Positions 40,637 to 49,130 of a stretch of DNA of 64,000 nucleotides are shown here, piece after piece. How positions within the stretch are numbered: the stretch's first letter is position 1; each line of letters begins with the position of its first letter. Below the pieces are notes generated by a model, which was not told the DNA's origin, ran no database searches, and was given only the letters and a program-made list of their open reading frames with translations. Source of the DNA: JBMNFB01 sp050949085 (GTDB taxonomy: Bacteria > Bacillota > UBA994 > UBA5500); NCBI GenBank assembly GCA_050949085.1, contig JBMNFB010000001.1, positions 372,001 through 436,000 of the forward strand, given 5' to 3'. Made by a program: the position numbers and the translations under genes.

Positions 40637-42454
40637 TTGGCTACTTTGCTGCGATTCGCCGCTCTCGGCAAGTCATATGGTATAAGAGATGTTTTCCAGC
40701 AGCTGCAGGGCGAGATAAACAGCGGCGATGTGATTGGCCTGACGGGGGATAACGGCTGTGGCAAGTCCACGCTGCTGCGTATCCTGGTTGGCGTTGAGCA
40801 GCCCAGCGCGGGGACGGTGTCACTCCTCAGCGGAACGAAGGTTGCTTACCTGCCGCAGGAGCTGATCGCCGCCGAGGGCGAGATTGATGTTTTCTCCTAT
40901 GTGCGCAACGGGTTGGAGGACGTGGTGAAGCTGGAGCAGGAGCTGCGCCGTCTGGAGCGCGCCATGGAAGCTGATAGTGATCAGCAGCTGCTGCAGCGCT
41001 ACGGTGATCTCCTGGCTGCCTATGAGCGCCTCAGCGGCTATACGGCTGACGCCCGGGTGGAAATAGCCCTGGATGGAGTTGGTCTGCCGCGCGAACTCTG
41101 GACGTCGCGAGCGAAGCACCTCAGCGGCGGTGAGCAGACGCGGGTGGCTCTGGCGCGGGTGATCGTCACCGAGCCAAACCTGCTCTTGCTGGATGAGCCG
41201 ACCAATTACCTGGACTTTGCCGGGCTGGATTGGCTGGAGAAGTGGGTGAAGGGCTTTGCTGGGGCGATCTTGCTGGTCTCGCATGATCGGTACTTCCTGG
41301 ATCGGGTGGCAAACCAGATCTGGGAGTTGGAGCGGGGTGAACTGCGCTGCTATGTGGGCAACTACTCGGCCTATCGCGTCCAGCGGGAACAGGAGATCAG
41401 GCAGCAACTTGCCGCCTACGAGCGGGATCAGGCGGAGAAGCGCCGCCTGCAGGACGTTATCGCCAAGCAGAGTCAGTGGTTTCAATCTGCCCACCGCACC
41501 GCCGGACAGAATGACTTCCTGCGGGCCCGCGCCAAGAAGTCGGCCGCGCGGGCTAAAGCGACAGTCACCCGCCTGGAAAAGCTGCTGGAGGAGGCCGTCG
41601 CCAAGCCCTGGGAAGAGGACGATCTGGGCATCACGTTTACGGCGACCGAGCACAGCAGCCAGAATCTGATTGTCGCCGAGGACGTCAGCTTTTCCTATGG
41701 AACTGTCGCCGTCCTGGAGGACGTCAATTTCCATCTACGGCCAGGGGAGCGGGTGGCCATTGTTGGCGAGAATGGCTCCGGCAAGACGACCTTGCTGCGG
41801 CTGCTGCTTCAGGAGTTGTCGCCCCAGAGGGGTCAGATCGCGCACAGCCCATCGCTCTCGGTAGGTTACTTCTCGCAGGAGCGGGATGACCTGAACCCGC
41901 AGAACACCCTGCTGCAGGAGATGCTGCAAATCCCTGGCCTCACGCGCAGCGAAGCCTGGCTGATCCTCGCCCGCCTCGGCTTCCGCCAGGAGGCAGTGCA
42001 TCAGCTGGTTGCAGAAGTGTCTCTCGGGCAGCGGGCGCGGGTGAGCCTGGCTAAGCTGCTGGTTTCAGCGCATAATGTGCTGGTGCTGGATGAGCCGACG
42101 AACCATCTCGATATCCGCTCCAGCGAGAAAATCGAGGAGGCGTTGCAGGATTACCCTGGCGCACTGGTTTTGGTGTCGCACGACCGCTATTTCCTCGATA
42201 AGGTGGTTAATCAGGTCTATCATCTGGATAATCGACGCCTGACCCTCTATCTGGGCAACTACAGCCAGTTTGCCGCCCAGCGCCAGGCGGATCCGGTGGC
42301 AGCCGCGCGCCGTCGCCAGGAGACTATCCTGCGCACCCGCTTGGCCGCGCTGGCTGCGCGCCTCGCAAGTCTTAGCCCGGAGGATGCTGAGTATAGTGAA
42401 CTGGATGAAGAATATCGGCAGGTAACCAGCCAACTTAGGCAGGTGAGCGAATAG
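40637..42454 (+). CDS. ABC-F family ATPase
   Basis: 605 residues with two ABC domains and no membrane segment. Domain 1: Walker A GDNGCGKST, signature LSGGEQTRVALAR, Walker B LLLDEPTNYLD. Domain 2: GENGSGKTT, a divergent signature VSLGQRARVSLAK, VLDEPTNHLD. The linker and the charged C-terminal coiled coil (LAALAARLASLSPEDAEY) are typical. ABC-F proteins act on the ribosome, as translation factors or antibiotic-protection proteins. TTG 40637 follows AGGGGGTGG; GTG 40628 overlaps that site. Confidence 0.92.
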   Translation: MATLLRFAALGKSYGIRDVFQQLQGEINSGDVIGLTGDNGCGKSTLLRILVGVEQPSAGTVSLLSGTKVAYLPQELIAAEGEIDVFSYVRNGLEDVVKLEQELRRLERAMEADSDQQLLQRYGDLLAAYERLSGYTADARVEIALDGVGLPRELWTSRAKHLSGGEQTRVALARVIVTEPNLLLLDEPTNYLDFAGLDWLEKWVKGFAGAILLVSHDRYFLDRVANQIWELERGELRCYVGNYSAYRVQREQEIRQQLAAYERDQAEKRRLQDVIAKQSQWFQSAHRTAGQNDFLRARAKKSAARAKATVTRLEKLLEEAVAKPWEEDDLGITFTATEHSSQNLIVAEDVSFSYGTVAVLEDVNFHLRPGERVAIVGENGSGKTTLLRLLLQELSPQRGQIAHSPSLSVGYFSQERDDLNPQNTLLQEMLQIPGLTRSEAWLILARLGFRQEAVHQLVAEVSLGQRARVSLAKLLVSAHNVLVLDEPTNHLDIRSSEKIEEALQDYPGALVLVSHDRYFLDKVVNQVYHLDNRRLTLYLGNYSQFAAQRQADPVAAARRRQETILRTRLAALAARLASLSPEDAEYSELDEEYRQVTSQLRQVSE

Positions 42455-42598
42455 CTAGACCACGCCCCAGATTCAGGGCGCACTTCTTGCCATCCAGGCA
42501 GGAGTTCGCATGGGTCGGGGCGAATAATTAGCGAAAGGGTATTACATTTGTTGGCTATCAGCGAAGCAGCGGCCAGAGAAAGAATGGAGGAGTTAATG

Positions 42599-43663
42599 AT
42601 GGCAGGTAAACTGGATAGGCTACGGGAGGGACTAAGCCAGGCCGAGATTGACGCCCTGCTGGTGATGCGTCCGGAGAACCGTCGCTATATCAGCGGCTTC
42701 CGTGGGTCTTCGGCCTTTATCATCGTCGGACGGCAAGGCGCCTGGTTGCTCACAGATTTCCGCTACATAGAGCAGGCCAGGGAACAGTGCCCCGAGTTCA
42801 CCGTCATTCGGCACGGCGTACCCTGGATGGCTTCGCTCCAGGAGTTGCTCACCGATAACGGGATCGAAAAACTGGGCTTTGAGAAGGACTACCTGACCTA
42901 TGGTCAGTATGAGGGCCTCAGCCAGGCGCTGGAGACTCAGTTGGTGCCGGTCTCCGGACTGGTCGAGAAGCTCCGCCGGATCAAGGATGAGGCTGAGGTC
43001 GCCAGCATGCAGCGGGCGGCGGATATCGCCGAGGCCGCCTTCGCTGAGATATTGCCCCAGATCAGACCGGGCCGGACTGAGCGGGATATCGCCCTTGACC
43101 TGGAGATTGCGATGCGCCGCCGGGGAGCGGAAGGCATGGCTTTTCCCATCATCGCCGCTTCTGGTCCGCGCTCCTGCCTGCCGCACGGCGCGCCCACGGA
43201 CCGGGTGCTGGAGCAGGGCGATTTCCTCACCCTCGACTTTGGTGCCAGGGTCGATGGCTACTGCTCCGACATGACGCGCACGGTGGTGTTGGGTGAGCCT
43301 GACGCAAAGCAGCGCGAGATCTATGATATCGTGCTCAAGGCGCAGTTGGCAGCGCAGGCAGCCGTCAAGCCTGGCCTGTTGGGCAAGCAGCTGGATCAGA
43401 TTGCGCGCGACATCATCAGTGCCGCCGGTTACGGCGAGAATTTCGGCCATGGCCTCGGCCATGGTGTGGGGCTGATGGTACATGAGGGCCCTGGTGCCGG
43501 CAGCCGCTCGGAGGACGTGCTGGAGCCGGGCATGGTAGTCACGGTGGAGCCTGGCATCTATCTGCCTGGATGGGGCGGAGTGCGCATCGAAGACATGGTG
43601 CTGGTTACCGAGGATGGCCACCGCAATTTCAACCACTCATCCAAGGAACTGATCATCCTCTAG
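42599..43663 (+). CDS. pepP: Xaa-Pro aminopeptidase, M24B (YqhT-like)
   Basis: 354 residues. Creatinase N-terminal domain (YISGFRGSSAFIIVG, DFRYIEQA), then the M24 fold with ligands Asp in LDFGARVDGYCSDMTRT (two Asp), His in GHGLGHGVG, and Glu in VTVEPGIY and GVRIEDMV. Removes N-terminal residues before proline. ATG 42599 lies six bases after GGAGGAG. The pair pepP-efp is the standard Firmicutes order before spoIIIA; here a hairpin array separates them by 440 bases. Confidence 0.92.
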   Translation: MAGKLDRLREGLSQAEIDALLVMRPENRRYISGFRGSSAFIIVGRQGAWLLTDFRYIEQAREQCPEFTVIRHGVPWMASLQELLTDNGIEKLGFEKDYLTYGQYEGLSQALETQLVPVSGLVEKLRRIKDEAEVASMQRAADIAEAAFAEILPQIRPGRTERDIALDLEIAMRRRGAEGMAFPIIAASGPRSCLPHGAPTDRVLEQGDFLTLDFGARVDGYCSDMTRTVVLGEPDAKQREIYDIVLKAQLAAQAAVKPGLLGKQLDQIARDIISAAGYGENFGHGLGHGVGLMVHEGPGAGSRSEDVLEPGMVVTVEPGIYLPGWGGVRIEDMVLVTEDGHRNFNHSSKELIIL

Positions 43664-43693
43664 CGATTTCTTTCCCAGCAAGTTGATACCCCA

Positions 43694-44031
43694 GCAAGTC
43701 CGCAGGACTTGCGAACCTAATAGGGCGATGTTTGCTTGCAGACATCGGATGGCACCATAATGCAAGTCCGCAGGACTTGCGAACCTAATAGGGCGATGTT
43801 TGCCCTGCGAACATCGGGTGGTACCGAAAAGCAAGTCCGCAGGACTTGCGAACCTAATAGGGCGATGTTTGCTTGCAGACATCGGATGGCACCATAATGC
43901 AAGTCCGCAGGACTTGCTGGCAGAATAAGGCCTGTTTGCCCTGCGAACATCGGCTGGCCCGGGAAGTAAGTCTGTAAGGACTTACGAGCAGACTAGAGGT
44001 GATGTTTGCCTGCAGACAGCGCTGGGGCCAG
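43694..44031. repeat. Five-unit tandem array of 67-69 bp double-hairpin repeats
   Basis: Units start at 43694, 43762, 43831, 43899 and 43966. Each has hairpin 1, GCAAGTCC-GCA-GGACTTGC, and hairpin 2, CGATGTTTGC with GCAGACATCG or GCGAACATCG. Units 1 and 3 are identical; unit 2 differs mainly in the hairpin 2 loop and tail; unit 4 has lost part of hairpin 2; unit 5 is diverged but keeps both hairpins. In unit 5 hairpin 1 reads GTAAGTC...GACTTAC, a paired C-to-T and G-to-A change. The array fills the gap between pepP and efp. No spacer diversity and no cas genes, so not CRISPR. Confidence 0.92.
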
Positions 44032-44103
44032 CAGCAAAGCAGGAGCGCGACAGCTTCTTGCTGTTGGCTATCCCCCAAGCAACCGACGAGGAGGTATTCT
44101 TTC

Positions 44104-44661
44104 TTGATCTCGACAAACGATTTCCGCACCGGCCTGACCATTGAACTGGATGGGGTTGTTTACAGCGTAGTGGAGTTTCAGCACGTCAAGCCCGGAAAAG
44201 GTGCGGCCTTTGTACGTGCCAAGCTGAAGAACGTAGAAACCGGGGCGGTACAGGAGAAGACGTTCCGCGCTGGCGAAAAGGTCTCGCGGGCTCACGTGGA
44301 GCGCAAGGAAATGCAGTATCTGTATGACGCTGGCGATTTCTACACCTTCATGGATAACGAGACTTATGAGCAGAGCAACATCCCCCATGACATTCTGGGT
44401 GAAGACATCAAGTTCCTGAAGGAGAACGACAGCATCACGGTCATCGTCTATGCTGGTCGCATCATCGGCATTGAACTGCCTTATTACGTGGAACTCGAGG
44501 TTGTGGAAACAGCACCCGGCGTCAAGGGTGATACCGCTGCAGGCGGCAGCAAGCCGGCTACGCTGGAGACAGGGCTGGTGGTGAACGTTCCGTTCTTCAT
44601 CGATGTCGGCGACAAGATCCGCATCGACACCCGCACGCGTGAATATCTGGACAGAGTCTGA
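44104..44661 (+). CDS. efp: Elongation factor P
   Basis: 185 residues. Relieves ribosome stalling at polyproline. KOW-like N-domain with the modifiable lysine in KPGKGAAF near residue 31, then two OB-fold domains with the signature NVPFFIDVGDKIRIDTRTREYLDRV shown by VGDKIRIDTRTREY. TTG 44104 gives the normal N-terminus MISTNDFRTG, eight bases after GAGGAGGT; longer frames run into the repeat array. Confidence 0.96.
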   Translation: MISTNDFRTGLTIELDGVVYSVVEFQHVKPGKGAAFVRAKLKNVETGAVQEKTFRAGEKVSRAHVERKEMQYLYDAGDFYTFMDNETYEQSNIPHDILGEDIKFLKENDSITVIVYAGRIIGIELPYYVELEVVETAPGVKGDTAAGGSKPATLETGLVVNVPFFIDVGDKIRIDTRTREYLDRV

Positions 44662-44754
44662 TCAGAGTCAGGTGAGCGGGTGACCGTCGGCCTGTTGTGT
44701 ACTGGGGAGCGGAGGAATATCGGTTGGAGAATCGCCAAGGAGGGGATATATTCC

Positions 44755-46059
44755 ATGTTGCTGAACGGCCTGGAGTTGAGAGCCGTCTTCGAACATTTTT
44801 GCCCTTTCAACCGAGAGGGAGAGCTGTTGCCACCTGACCAGCGGGTGACCCTGCTGGCGTCCAACGCCAACCTGCCGCTGGAGGTACAGGCGCGCGCCTT
44901 TGCCATGGCCGCGGCCGCCGGCGAACAGTCGCCGATGCTGGTGCAGATCAGCTATAATTCAGCCGAGACCATCGGTAACGACCCGGCGCGTTACCCGCTC
45001 CCTGCTGGCGTTTCGGTGCACCAGGCCGAACCAGCCGTGGTCGCTGGAGCCAGGGAGGCAGTTCGCGTGCTGGAGCACTATGCCCAGGTCTACGGGGCGA
45101 AATATCTGGCCCTGGCGCTGGATCATTTCCAGGTTCCCAGATTCGACCCCCAGCTGCTGCAGCAGACTTGCAGGGAAGAGGGGCTACTATCGCGGCGTGT
45201 GGCCGAAGCTCGCGTAATCCATGCCGCTGAATACATGTATCCGACATTCGGTGTAGAGGCTGAGCTCAGTGAAGAATCGCTGCAGCTGTATGTGGATTAT
45301 CTGGTCAGCCCGCCTTATGTGCAGTTTCGACGCAACTTCCTGGCCACCGTACAGGCGGTGCGCCCCGCCTGGGGGATGATCGATACCGAGAAATTGCCGC
45401 CGATTCTAGACTTCGTGGTTACTCGGGAGATCGTGGACGGTGTGCGGCAGGTGCTGGGCAATAGCGAGATGATGCTGGAGGCTGAGTTCGGCGCCACTGG
45501 GCAGAGTGGGCAGGCGCTGGAGTATGAACGACTCAGCGGAGACGCCCTGGAGAACTTCGCACAACAGGTTGCCTGTTTCATCGCCTACACTGGTGCGGAT
45601 GGCATCGCCTATCCGATTGGGATGGAACATGCGGCCAAGAAGGATGAGAAGCACGAACCGGACCGGGAGCGTCTGGAGGTTGTCCAGCGTAAGCTCTTTG
45701 AGACAGCCGGCCGTTACGTCCCCTTTGCGCAGCACGGCGGCACTGGCGCTGCCTCGGTGGTGCGCGGCCTGGTGGGGAAGAATAACATCAACACCCACTA
45801 TCTGGTGGCGGGAGCCTGCTCGCTCGCCGACCATGTAGAGCAGAATCTAGCCGGCATCAGGGCTGGCGATAAGAAATATTGCGGTAGCGGTATTTTCACG
45901 TCCATGATCGAGGCTATCACGCAGGCCACTCTGGGCAAGCTAGAGGAGGCGGGCAGCCTGAATCGCGGACCGGAGCTGGACCCGGTGCTGGCCGCTGTCC
46001 GGAGCAACGCCGTTTCCGCAATGGATGCCAGGCGGGAGGTCAATCTCGACGCTGAATAG
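44755..46059 (+). CDS. Class II fructose-bisphosphate/ketose aldolase family protein
   Basis: 434 residues. The class II aldolase zinc motif appears as LALALDHF and the second metal/phosphate motif as FAQHGGTGAASVV; GACSLADHV and KKYCGSGIF follow. It is longer than the common 285-310-residue enzyme, like the long FBA-type aldolases of some clostridia. Fructose-1,6-bisphosphate is the likely substrate, but tagatose bisphosphate or another ketose is possible. ATG 44755 follows AAGGAGGGG; the longer frame upstream lacks a site. Confidence 0.75.
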   Translation: MLLNGLELRAVFEHFCPFNREGELLPPDQRVTLLASNANLPLEVQARAFAMAAAAGEQSPMLVQISYNSAETIGNDPARYPLPAGVSVHQAEPAVVAGAREAVRVLEHYAQVYGAKYLALALDHFQVPRFDPQLLQQTCREEGLLSRRVAEARVIHAAEYMYPTFGVEAELSEESLQLYVDYLVSPPYVQFRRNFLATVQAVRPAWGMIDTEKLPPILDFVVTREIVDGVRQVLGNSEMMLEAEFGATGQSGQALEYERLSGDALENFAQQVACFIAYTGADGIAYPIGMEHAAKKDEKHEPDRERLEVVQRKLFETAGRYVPFAQHGGTGAASVVRGLVGKNNINTHYLVAGACSLADHVEQNLAGIRAGDKKYCGSGIFTSMIEAITQATLGKLEEAGSLNRGPELDPVLAAVRSNAVSAMDARREVNLDAE

Positions 46060-46113
46060 GGCTGGTTCCCAGCCAGTCAGCAAGATATAAGCTTCATGAG
46101 AAGGAGGAGTGCA

Positions 46114-46743
46114 ATGGGGAGGCTGATTGTAATTCCACGCCCCACGATAGAACGTCTGCCCCTGTACCTGCGCTCTCTAACCAGGTTGCATCGGAATGGG
46201 GTGGAGGTGATCTCTTCCGACGAGCTCGGTAAGGTCTTAGGGATCACCTCTGTGCAGATACGCAAGGACCTCGCCTACTTTGGCGAGTTTGGGCGGCGCG
46301 GCGTCGGCTATGAAGTTCAGAAGCTGATCCGCCAGATTACCGACATCCTGGGAGTCAACCGCTCCAATAAGGTCGCTCTGGTAGGTGCCGGTCATCTAGG
46401 CAATGCGCTGGCCAGATATGAGGGATTTCAGGAGCACGGTTTCGTTCTCAGCGCCATCTTTGACTCAGACCCCAACAAGATTGGAACGGAGATCGCCGGG
46501 CAACAGGTGCTGTCAGCCGAGTTTGTCAGCGAGGTAGTCAGATCGCTGGACATCAAGATCGGTGTGATTACAGTGCCTGCACCTGCGGCGCAGAAAGTCG
46601 CAGATCAGTTGGTGGCCGGGGGGGTCAAAGCCATCTGGAACTTTGCTCCGGGGCGCATTGTGGTGCCCGACGACGTGGAGGTGCGTCAGGAGAATTTGAC
46701 GGTCGGCCTTCTGGCCCTTTCCTATTACCTGAATCAGCAATAG
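46114..46743 (+). CDS. rex: Redox-sensing transcriptional repressor Rex
   Basis: 210 residues. N-terminal winged helix (ISSDELGKVLGITSVQIRKDLAYFGEFGRRG) and Rossmann NAD(H) domain starting VALVGAGHLGNAL near residue 86, then the C-terminal swap helix (LTVGLLALSYYL). Rex leaves DNA when NADH is high and derepresses fermentative and hydrogenase genes. ATG 46114 lies after AAGGAGGAG; ATG 46096 has no site. It lies directly before the hydrogenase operon, its likely target. Confidence 0.95.
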   Translation: MGRLIVIPRPTIERLPLYLRSLTRLHRNGVEVISSDELGKVLGITSVQIRKDLAYFGEFGRRGVGYEVQKLIRQITDILGVNRSNKVALVGAGHLGNALARYEGFQEHGFVLSAIFDSDPNKIGTEIAGQQVLSAEFVSEVVRSLDIKIGVITVPAPAAQKVADQLVAGGVKAIWNFAPGRIVVPDDVEVRQENLTVGLLALSYYLNQQ

Positions 46744-46788
46744 GTGCGGCCGCTGACCGCTAGTGCCGAAACTGACTGGAGAGAGTTG

Positions 46789-46818
46789 TTGACGTTTCCT
46801 GCGCGAGAGTGATATGAT
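46789..46818 (+). promoter_or_regulatory. Promoter of the hydrogenase operon
   Basis: TTGACG and TATGAT with an 18-base spacer, giving a start near 46825 and a 5' leader of about 145 bases. TTCGTGAA lies right after the -10. Confidence 0.55.
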
Positions 46819-46915
46819 TAATTCGTGAAGGAAATATCAAGCGCTCTCTCCTTTTGTTGTAGCGATGTCCCACGGGCATGGCCTTTTCTTAGAACCGACA
46901 AGATATTTTTTTCAC

Positions 46916-46938
46916 GTAATATGTTACATTTTTCACAA
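46916..46938 (+). promoter_or_regulatory. Possible Rex operator
   Basis: GTAA-TATG-TTAC inverted repeat (46916-46927) followed by TTCACAA (46932-46938), which equals one half of the Rex consensus TTGTGAAnnnnTTCACAA. The full palindrome is not present, so this is tentative; it would lie in the leader of the hydrogenase mRNA. Confidence 0.3.
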
Positions 46939-46968
46939 GAATGAATCTTAGGGGGAGGTTTGTCAGGG

Positions 46969-47307
46969 ATGTTGACGGTTGACCAGTTGAACGAGATTCG
47001 TGAGCGGGTGCGCAAGGAGCTGGCAGTTCGTGACGCCGGGATTCGCCTGGTGGTCGGGGTGGGAACGCCTGGCCTGGCGGCTGGTGCGCGCGAGGTGATG
47101 CTGGCGGCCCTGGATGAGTGCGAGCGGCTGGGCCTGCAACTGTCGGTAGTCGGGCAGGATATCCCGGCAGCGGCCGACCAGCTGCCGCTGGTGAAGCTGG
47201 TTCCGGTTACTGGTGAGGAGCGCCTCTATACCCGGGTCAGTCCGGCTCAGGTGCGGGAGATCGTCCGCCAGCTGGCCGAGCAGCGTCACACCGCGGCAGA
47301 TGCGTAG
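46969..47307 (+). CDS. Thioredoxin-like ferredoxin-family protein lacking the [2Fe-2S] cysteines
   Basis: 112 residues. The start LNEIRERVRKELAVRD and VVGVGTPGLAAGAREVML match the small [2Fe-2S] thioredoxin-like ferredoxins that begin many HydABC operons, whose motif is normally GTCGIAAGA followed by a CxxxC pair. Here the first cysteine is Pro (GTPGL) and the later pair is gone; only one Cys remains (DECERLG), outside the site. It may be a structural or assembly subunit. ATG 46969 is ten bases after GGGGGAGG. First gene of the hydrogenase operon, 15 bases before hydB. Confidence 0.7.
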   Translation: MLTVDQLNEIRERVRKELAVRDAGIRLVVGVGTPGLAAGAREVMLAALDECERLGLQLSVVGQDIPAAADQLPLVKLVPVTGEERLYTRVSPAQVREIVRQLAEQRHTAADA

Positions 47308-47322
47308 GCGGAGGTGAGGTAA

Positions 47323-49113
47323 ATGGCCTTTGTTCGTTCGCACATTCTCGTTTGCGGTGGCACGGGATGCCATTCCTCAGGCTCGTCACAGCTGCAGGAG
47401 GCTTTACGGGACGCTCTGCGACGTCATAGTCTGCAGGATGAAGTCAAGATCGTAGAGACGGGTTGCTTCGGATTCTGTAAGGCTGGCCCCATCGTCATGA
47501 TCTACCCCGAGGCAGCCTTCTACTGCCATGTAGCGCTCGAGGATGCTGAGGAACTGGTTTCAGAGCATCTGGTCAAGGGACGAATCGTAGAACGCCTGCT
47601 CTATCGCGAGCCAGTGACTGACGAAGCCATCGCGCTGTTCCATGACATCGGCTTCTACCAGAAACAGCACCGGCAGGCGCTGCGCAATTGCGGCAAGATC
47701 GCCGCTGAATGCATCGACGAGTATATCGCCGCAGATGGCTACCAGGCTTTGGTCAAGGCGTTGACGGCGATGACACCGACCCAGGTGATCGACGAGGTGA
47801 AGCGGTCCGGGTTGCGGGGGCGGGGGGGAGCCGGATTCCCCACCGGCCTGAAGTGGGAGCTGGCAGCCCAGAGCCAGCATCCGACGAAATTTGTCGTCTG
47901 CAATGCAGACGAGGGCGACCCTGGGGCATTCATGGATCGCAGCATTCTTGAGGGAGATCCACATTCCATCATTGAGGCCATGGCCATCGCCGGTTATGCC
48001 ATCGGTGCCAGCCAGGGCTATGTCTACGTTCGAGCTGAATATCCGATCGCCGTCGAGCGCCTGTCTACGGCCATTAAGGCAGCAAGGGAAGCAGGCATTC
48101 TGGGCGAGAGCATCTTCGGCAGCGGCTTCTCTTTTGACCTCGGCATTCGCCTCGGCGCTGGTGCCTTCGTCTGCGGCGAGGAGACGGCTCTGCTGACTTC
48201 CATCGAAGGACATCGCGGTACGCCGCGGCCCCGGCCGCCCTATCCGGCGACATCCGGGCTCTGGGGGCGACCGACGCTGATCAACAACGTGGAGACATTC
48301 GCTAACATCCCGCTGATTATCCTGCACGGGGCTGATGAGTTTGCGCGCATTGGCACCGAGACGAGCAAAGGGACGAAAGTCTTTGCCCTGGCCGGTAACG
48401 TCAACAACACCGGTCTGGTGGAGGTGCCTATGGGCACGACCCTGCGGGAGATCGTCTACGACATCGGTGGCGGCATACCCGGGGGTAAGGCGTTCAAGGC
48501 CTGTCAGATCGGCGGCCCGTCCGGCGGCTGCCTGCCGGCCGAACTGCTGGACACCCGTATCGACTATGATTCGTTGCGGGCCGTCGGGGCGATGATGGGT
48601 TCTGGCGGCCTGATCGTTATGGACGAGGCTACCTGCATGGTGGACGTGGCGCGCTTCTTCCTGGAGTTTACGCAGGACGAATCCTGCGGGAAGTGCATCC
48701 CCTGCCGTGAGGGGACGAAGCGCATGCTGGAGATCCTGGAGCGGATCACCCGCGGCGAAGGTAAGGAGGAGGATATCGGCCTGCTGGAGGAGTTGGCAGA
48801 GGTTATCTCCAAGGCGTCCCTCTGTGGCCTGGGCCAGACCGCGCCGAATCCGGTGCTGGCAACGTTGCGTTTCTTCCGGGACGAATATGAGGCGCACATC
48901 AAGGAGCGGCGCTGCCCGGCAGGGGTCTGCCAGGCGTTGCTCAGCTATTCCATATCTGCGCAGGACTGTCGCGGCTGCGGGCTCTGCAAGAAAGTCTGCC
49001 CGGTGGGTGCCATCAGCGGCGAGATCCGCCAGCCGCATGTCATTGATACGAGCAAGTGCATCAAGTGCGGCGCCTGCCTGGCCAGGTGTCCATTTAAGGC
49101 GATCAGCCGCTAG
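47323..49113 (+). CDS. hydB: NADH-binding flavoprotein subunit of [FeFe] hydrogenase (HydB, NuoF-like)
   Basis: 596 residues. N-terminal thioredoxin-like [2Fe-2S] domain (CGGTGCHSSG and CFGFCKAG), NuoF core with the FMN/NADH site (GRGGAGFPTGLKW, NADEGDPGAFMDR, GAGAYVCGEETAL-type GAGAFVCGEETAL), the [4Fe-4S] site CGKCIPCREGTK, and a C-terminal 2x[4Fe-4S] ferredoxin (CRGCGLCKKVCP, CIKCGACLARCP). It is the bifurcating-site subunit in HydABC-type enzymes. Starts after GGAGGTGAGG. Confidence 0.95.
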   Translation: MAFVRSHILVCGGTGCHSSGSSQLQEALRDALRRHSLQDEVKIVETGCFGFCKAGPIVMIYPEAAFYCHVALEDAEELVSEHLVKGRIVERLLYREPVTDEAIALFHDIGFYQKQHRQALRNCGKIAAECIDEYIAADGYQALVKALTAMTPTQVIDEVKRSGLRGRGGAGFPTGLKWELAAQSQHPTKFVVCNADEGDPGAFMDRSILEGDPHSIIEAMAIAGYAIGASQGYVYVRAEYPIAVERLSTAIKAAREAGILGESIFGSGFSFDLGIRLGAGAFVCGEETALLTSIEGHRGTPRPRPPYPATSGLWGRPTLINNVETFANIPLIILHGADEFARIGTETSKGTKVFALAGNVNNTGLVEVPMGTTLREIVYDIGGGIPGGKAFKACQIGGPSGGCLPAELLDTRIDYDSLRAVGAMMGSGGLIVMDEATCMVDVARFFLEFTQDESCGKCIPCREGTKRMLEILERITRGEGKEEDIGLLEELAEVISKASLCGLGQTAPNPVLATLRFFRDEYEAHIKERRCPAGVCQALLSYSISAQDCRGCGLCKKVCPVGAISGEIRQPHVIDTSKCIKCGACLARCPFKAISR

Positions 49114-49130
49114 GAAGGAGAGTGAATGGT

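Noticed and set aside
43694..44031. CRISPR array
   Set aside because: Whole 67-69 bp units repeat with no unique spacers, each with two palindromes, and no cas gene lies near.
43637..44141. Minus-strand frames with repeated peptide (about 80-95 aa) over the hairpin array
   Set aside because: They are translations of the 68-bp tandem repeat, whose constraint is in the hairpins, and lack ribosome sites.
47560..49038. Minus-strand frame (492 codons) over hydB
   Set aside because: Antisense shadow of hydB, which carries all NuoF motifs.
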